From JAJPXC01 sp964510535 (GTDB taxonomy: Bacteria; Bacteroidota; Bacteroidia; Bacteroidales; Muribaculaceae): DNA of 64,000 nucleotides. The stretch is taken from assembly GCA_964510535.1 (NCBI GenBank), contig CAZECG010000004.1, positions 46,634-110,633 of the forward strand. The letters run 5' to 3'. Under the pieces are notes generated by a model. That model was not told the origin of the DNA, made no database searches, and worked only from the letters and a program-made list of their open reading frames with translations. Shown here one piece after another: positions 61,343 to 64,000 of this stretch. A program made the position numbers and the translations under genes. The stretch's first letter is position 1; every line of letters starts with the position of its first letter.

Positions 61343-63618
61343 AGATATTAATCGAGGGTTATCCATATCAAGAAGAAGACGTAAAAGCGATTCTTAAGGG
61401 GTTTGAGCCGAACACTAAGAACGGCAAAACCACCATAAATCACGTTGGATATTTCTATAGCAAAGAAATCTCCGACTGCATCTTCTTCTTGCCCAAAGTT
61501 ATCCTTAATGAAAGTGGCGAAGTCCTTTTTCATGAGGGGCTAACTCCTGAGAAAATCCTTGATTTAGATACTGCATTAGCAAATAATTATCTTGATAGAA
61601 ATGATTTTCAATTTCTATCAAACTTCTCTGTATGGATTTTCAGAGCGATAAAAGAGTTTTATCGTCTTAATCCATCCAGTGAAATTTTATTGTATCAATC
61701 GTTTTCACTCCTTGATTTAAGTTCAAACAAGCGCGATGCAACTTTAGTTGACATTATCTTATCGCTTGTTCGTTTCAATAATGAAAACCAGGACTTCTTT
61801 ATGTTCACCATAAAGAACATTCATAGCGGATACAATAAGATAAATTGGAATAAGACTATATCTAAGAGCAATGCAGTTACACAACGCAAAACGCCGATAT
61901 ATCTTAATCCAATAAATAAGAAAAAGCAGATTAACTTTGACGAAGAACTTCTGATAATTTTCTTCTCCATTTTATACTTTGTAAAGAAAATGGGGTTTGA
62001 TTCTCCGATCAATTACAACTATGAATTGATTACGGGCAATCAATTTGAAAATTATCTTGCCGGATATGGTAAGATTCGTCTTCGTCAAATCAAGTATAAA
62101 TACTTCTCAGATAAAGCACTTCTGCTTTGGCAGTTGTGCTATTCGTTCTTCGATTCGATAGAGAAAGTCAATTCTTCGCAACAAGACAGCGATTATCTAC
62201 TTGCCCGCAACTTTAATATCGTTTTTGAGTCAATCATAGACGAACTCATCGGAGATGATAAAACGAAAATTGACTCCTCGTTAAAAGATCAACCGGACGG
62301 AAAAATTGTTGACCACATTTTCCGCTACACATCTCTAATTAACGAAAACGATATTTACTATATCGGAGATAGTAAGTACTATAAGATTGGCGGTTCTCTC
62401 GGTGGAAATTCAGTGTATAAACAATACACTTACGCAAAGAACATCATTCAATTTAATATTGACTGGTTCTTTAAGAACAAGCCTCATATTCGATACCGAG
62501 ATAAAATGACGGAGGGGTACAATATCACTCCTAACTTCTTTGTGAGCGCAGAAATATCTAAATCGCTATCGTATGCCGAAAATGGTTTAAAGCAGCGCGA
62601 AAACGATAAAGATAAACGTCAAATTTTCCAATTTGAAAATCGTTTATTTGACCGTGATACTCTTTGGCTATCTCATTACGACATAAACTTCCTTTATGTT
62701 ATCGCTCTTTATGCTCGTTCAAACTCAGCAGAAAAGAGCGCGTTTAAATCCTTTGCTCAAAAAGAATTTAAGCAAAAGATTTCAAATCTTCTTAACCTCG
62801 AGTATTCCTTTTATGTGCTTGAACCTCGAAATGGCTATAGCTTGCAACGAGCCGTTGATATAAATTTCAAACGTCTCTATGGTAAAACATTCCGTCCTTA
62901 TGATGACGTTGATGTTCTTATTCTCTCGCTCAAAAAAGGAGCCGAGGAAAATGAAGAAACTCTGAGGCAGATAGAACCATATTTCATTCGCCATGACTTT
63001 AATCTCGGCAGCAATCTTGACGAGCTATTAAATACCGCACAAACAAATCGTGCGAAATTTAAAAGCTACATTGAACACGAAAACTTTGTTGACCTTATTG
63101 CCGCCGAAGAAGAAGTTGAATATGGCTCGGTGAAAAAAATATTTACCGATAGTGAAGTCAATCGCAACTCTATTATAGAAAATAACGAGGCGACTAAAGA
63201 CGCAATCAACGCCAAGTCTCTCGAGGATGAAATTGTTCTTGTTGGATTTTTCAAGGGCGATGAACATCTCGCTTCGATTTGCAAGAACAATTTATACTAT
63301 ACGCGAACAGGATTTAGACCTGGTTCTTTGCGTATCGATGTTCCTATTGAACAATGCAAATACCTATTCTTGCATAACAAGAACAGCTATTTGATGTTCA
63401 AATTATCCGGTGCTCCTCGTTTCTTTTCTGGCGCACAATTGCAAAAGAAAGGCTTTGCAATTAAAGATGCTGATGAAATCTATCTCGGTTATGACCTTGC
63501 GTCCGCTGAACCTATATCGTTCGACAATATCGATATACGCAATGCCATAATCAAAGGTATAGGCAATCGCACAGCCGATAGCTATTTCACCACATTAAGA
63601 GAATTGTTTAGTCTTTAA
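61339..63618 (+). CDS. LlaJI-family restriction endonuclease (McrC-like, PD-(D/E)xK)
   Basis: A 759-residue nuclease subunit. A beta-rich N-terminal part (about 1-200) is followed by a PD-(D/E)xK core: E297 (VFESIIDELIG), D325 (GKIVDHIF), D344-S-K346 (YYIGDSKYYKIGG) and a Q362-x-x-Y365 helix (KQYTYAKNI), as in McrC/LlaJI enzymes. The C-terminal 350 residues have no recognised domain and end in a beta segment GYDLASAEPISFD. With the McrB-like gene and two methyltransferases it forms a LlaJI-type system cutting unmethylated sites. The small acidic gene begins 10 nt later. Confidence 0.88.
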   Translation: MKILIEGYPYQEEDVKAILKGFEPNTKNGKTTINHVGYFYSKEISDCIFFLPKVILNESGEVLFHEGLTPEKILDLDTALANNYLDRNDFQFLSNFSVWIFRAIKEFYRLNPSSEILLYQSFSLLDLSSNKRDATLVDIILSLVRFNNENQDFFMFTIKNIHSGYNKINWNKTISKSNAVTQRKTPIYLNPINKKKQINFDEELLIIFFSILYFVKKMGFDSPINYNYELITGNQFENYLAGYGKIRLRQIKYKYFSDKALLLWQLCYSFFDSIEKVNSSQQDSDYLLARNFNIVFESIIDELIGDDKTKIDSSLKDQPDGKIVDHIFRYTSLINENDIYYIGDSKYYKIGGSLGGNSVYKQYTYAKNIIQFNIDWFFKNKPHIRYRDKMTEGYNITPNFFVSAEISKSLSYAENGLKQRENDKDKRQIFQFENRLFDRDTLWLSHYDINFLYVIALYARSNSAEKSAFKSFAQKEFKQKISNLLNLEYSFYVLEPRNGYSLQRAVDINFKRLYGKTFRPYDDVDVLILSLKKGAEENEETLRQIEPYFIRHDFNLGSNLDELLNTAQTNRAKFKSYIEHENFVDLIAAEEEVEYGSVKKIFTDSEVNRNSIIENNEATKDAINAKSLEDEIVLVGFFKGDEHLASICKNNLYYTRTGFRPGSLRIDVPIEQCKYLFLHNKNSYLMFKLSGAPRFFSGAQLQKKGFAIKDADEIYLGYDLASAEPISFDNIDIRNAIIKGIGNRTADSYFTTLRELFSL

Positions 63619-63628
63619 TTCCTTATCC

Positions 63629-63760
63629 ATGAACAACTACGAAGATTTAGACATATACAACGGAGACGCTGAACACGATATGATGGTTGATTATGACTAC
63701 CATATCAACACAGATGAACTCCCCGAAGTTTTCGATGACGAAGACCTCGACGACGAGTGA
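63629..63760 (+). CDS. Small acidic protein A (tandem paralogue)
   Basis: A 43-residue protein, too short for routine gene callers: MNNYEDLDIYNGDAEHDMM, then VDYDYHINTDELP and an acidic end FDDEDLDDE. It shares its first 30 residues with the gene 50 bp further on (YNGD, EHDM, VDYDYH, NT, EL), which strongly argues both are real. It begins 10 nt after the nuclease stop, so it lies in the restriction operon. Its stop overlaps the start of a 17-codon frame (TGATG). The very acidic composition could mimic DNA; that is only a suggestion. Confidence 0.7.
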   Translation: MNNYEDLDIYNGDAEHDMMVDYDYHINTDELPEVFDDEDLDDE

Positions 63761-63813
63761 TGCACACCAATTATCTGAATTGGTATGAGAGCATTAAATA
63801 CTGCCATCTATGA
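63760..63813 (+). CDS. 17-codon mini-ORF bridging the two small acidic genes
   Basis: MHTNYLNWYESIKYCHL, then TGA. Its start overlaps the stop of gene A (TGATG) and its stop overlaps the start of gene B (ATGA). It is also crossed by a 7-bp hairpin, ACCAATT-ATCTG-AATTGGT at 63766-63784. It could be a coupling peptide that passes ribosomes on, or chance. No similarity recognised. Confidence 0.35.
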   Translation: MHTNYLNWYESIKYCHL

Positions 63814-64000
63814 GCAATTACGGAGAATACAACGGAGACACTGAACATGATATGTGGGTTGACTATGACTATCATGCCAATACCGGTGAGTTGAACGATT
63901 ATTTCGGTTATAGGCCATCTTCGTATGTCCCTATATCTGTTAATCCTCGGCAATCTAATCAATCCTCTAACAATCCTCGCAAGAGGCTTAAACGCGATCT
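63810..64000 (+). CDS. Small acidic protein B (paralogue, 3' end outside window)
   Basis: At least 63 residues before the window ends: MSNYGEYNGDTEHDMWVDY, DYHANTGELNDYFGYRP, then a Ser/Asn/Pro-rich linker and a basic end NPRKRLKRD. The first 30 residues match protein A, but the acidic tail is replaced by a longer segment turning basic. The shared motif with a divergent tail points to duplication followed by change. Family not recognised. Confidence 0.68.
   Translation, partial: MSNYGEYNGDTEHDMWVDYDYHANTGELNDYFGYRPSSYVPISVNPRQSNQSSNNPRKRLKRD

Noticed and set aside
59636..63618. Classical type IV McrBC system
   Set aside because: The McrB signature is present, but two cytosine methyltransferases share the operon and the nuclease looks like the LlaJI family, so a methylation-protected rather than methylation-dependent system is more likely.
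1..64000. tRNA, rRNA, CRISPR arrays or complete insertion sequences
   Set aside because: I scanned the intergenic stretches by eye and saw no cloverleaf with CCA-end geometry, no regularly spaced repeats and no transposase gene.

Overview
The window is a Bacteroidales chromosome segment. A gut member of the Muribaculaceae is my best guess, but family level is inference. Supporting signs are many copies of the Bacteroidetes -7 promoter box TAnnTTTG, almost no Shine-Dalgarno sequences, Bacteroidetes-restricted families (DUF4494, DUF4290, DUF5106, a LolA-like gene next to ftsK, an HU-transmembrane-LysM protein, a receiver/PEP-binding protein), and two secreted proteins ending in type IX secretion sorting domains. 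I saw no tRNA, rRNA, CRISPR array or intact insertion sequence.

Layout. 1-3.2 kb, minus strand: the end of a Bat-type operon (DUF58, MoxR) and two HU-family genes, one of which is membrane-anchored. 3.3-10.8 kb, plus strand: rsgA, DUF4494, a YggS-type PLP protein, an MFS carrier and a giant secreted phosphodiester glycosidase. 11.1-16.7 kb, minus strand: trxB, lolA-like, ftsK, rpe, dedA. 17.2-20.5 kb: a polysaccharide export lipoprotein and a Wzc-type tyrosine kinase with no glycosyltransferases beside them. 20.7-30.4 kb: efp, divergent from a receiver/PEP-binding signalling protein, then a coiled-coil protein, and a coupled chain of DPP-IV, unknown membrane protein, miaA and unknown secreted protein. 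31.3-36.3 kb: envelope proteins, including a multidomain amidase. 36.4-45.3 kb, minus strand: DUF1846, TPR, kdsA, rsmE, nucleoside carrier, bifunctional nuclease, mnmA, DUF5106. 45.5-56.0 kb: clpB, an OmpA-like protein, an SGNH esterase, a small lipoprotein, GNAT, rimM, DUF4290, fabG, TetR and dacB (PBP4).

56.05-64.0 kb differs. After about 600 bp with no convincing gene but several palindromes comes a visibly AT-richer island: two small genes (the second DUF5053-like), then a tight four-gene LlaJI-type restriction-modification operon with two 5-methylcytosine methyltransferases, an McrB-like motor and a LlaJI-family nuclease. Downstream are tandem paralogous small acidic proteins, linked by a 17-codon mini-ORF that overlaps both of them. 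The right end of the island lies outside the window.

The best candidates for something undescribed are the small acidic protein family and mini-ORF behind the restriction operon (63.63-64.0 kb), a long imperfect inverted repeat in the leader of a small lipoprotein gene (50.69-50.86 kb), the perfect 13-bp inverted repeat carrying two divergent -7 boxes between efp and the PEP-binding/receiver gene (21.33-21.36 kb), that receiver/PEP protein with its coiled-coil neighbour, and the HU-TM-LysM protein that could link DNA to the cell wall. All functional statements come from reading motifs; no search was run.
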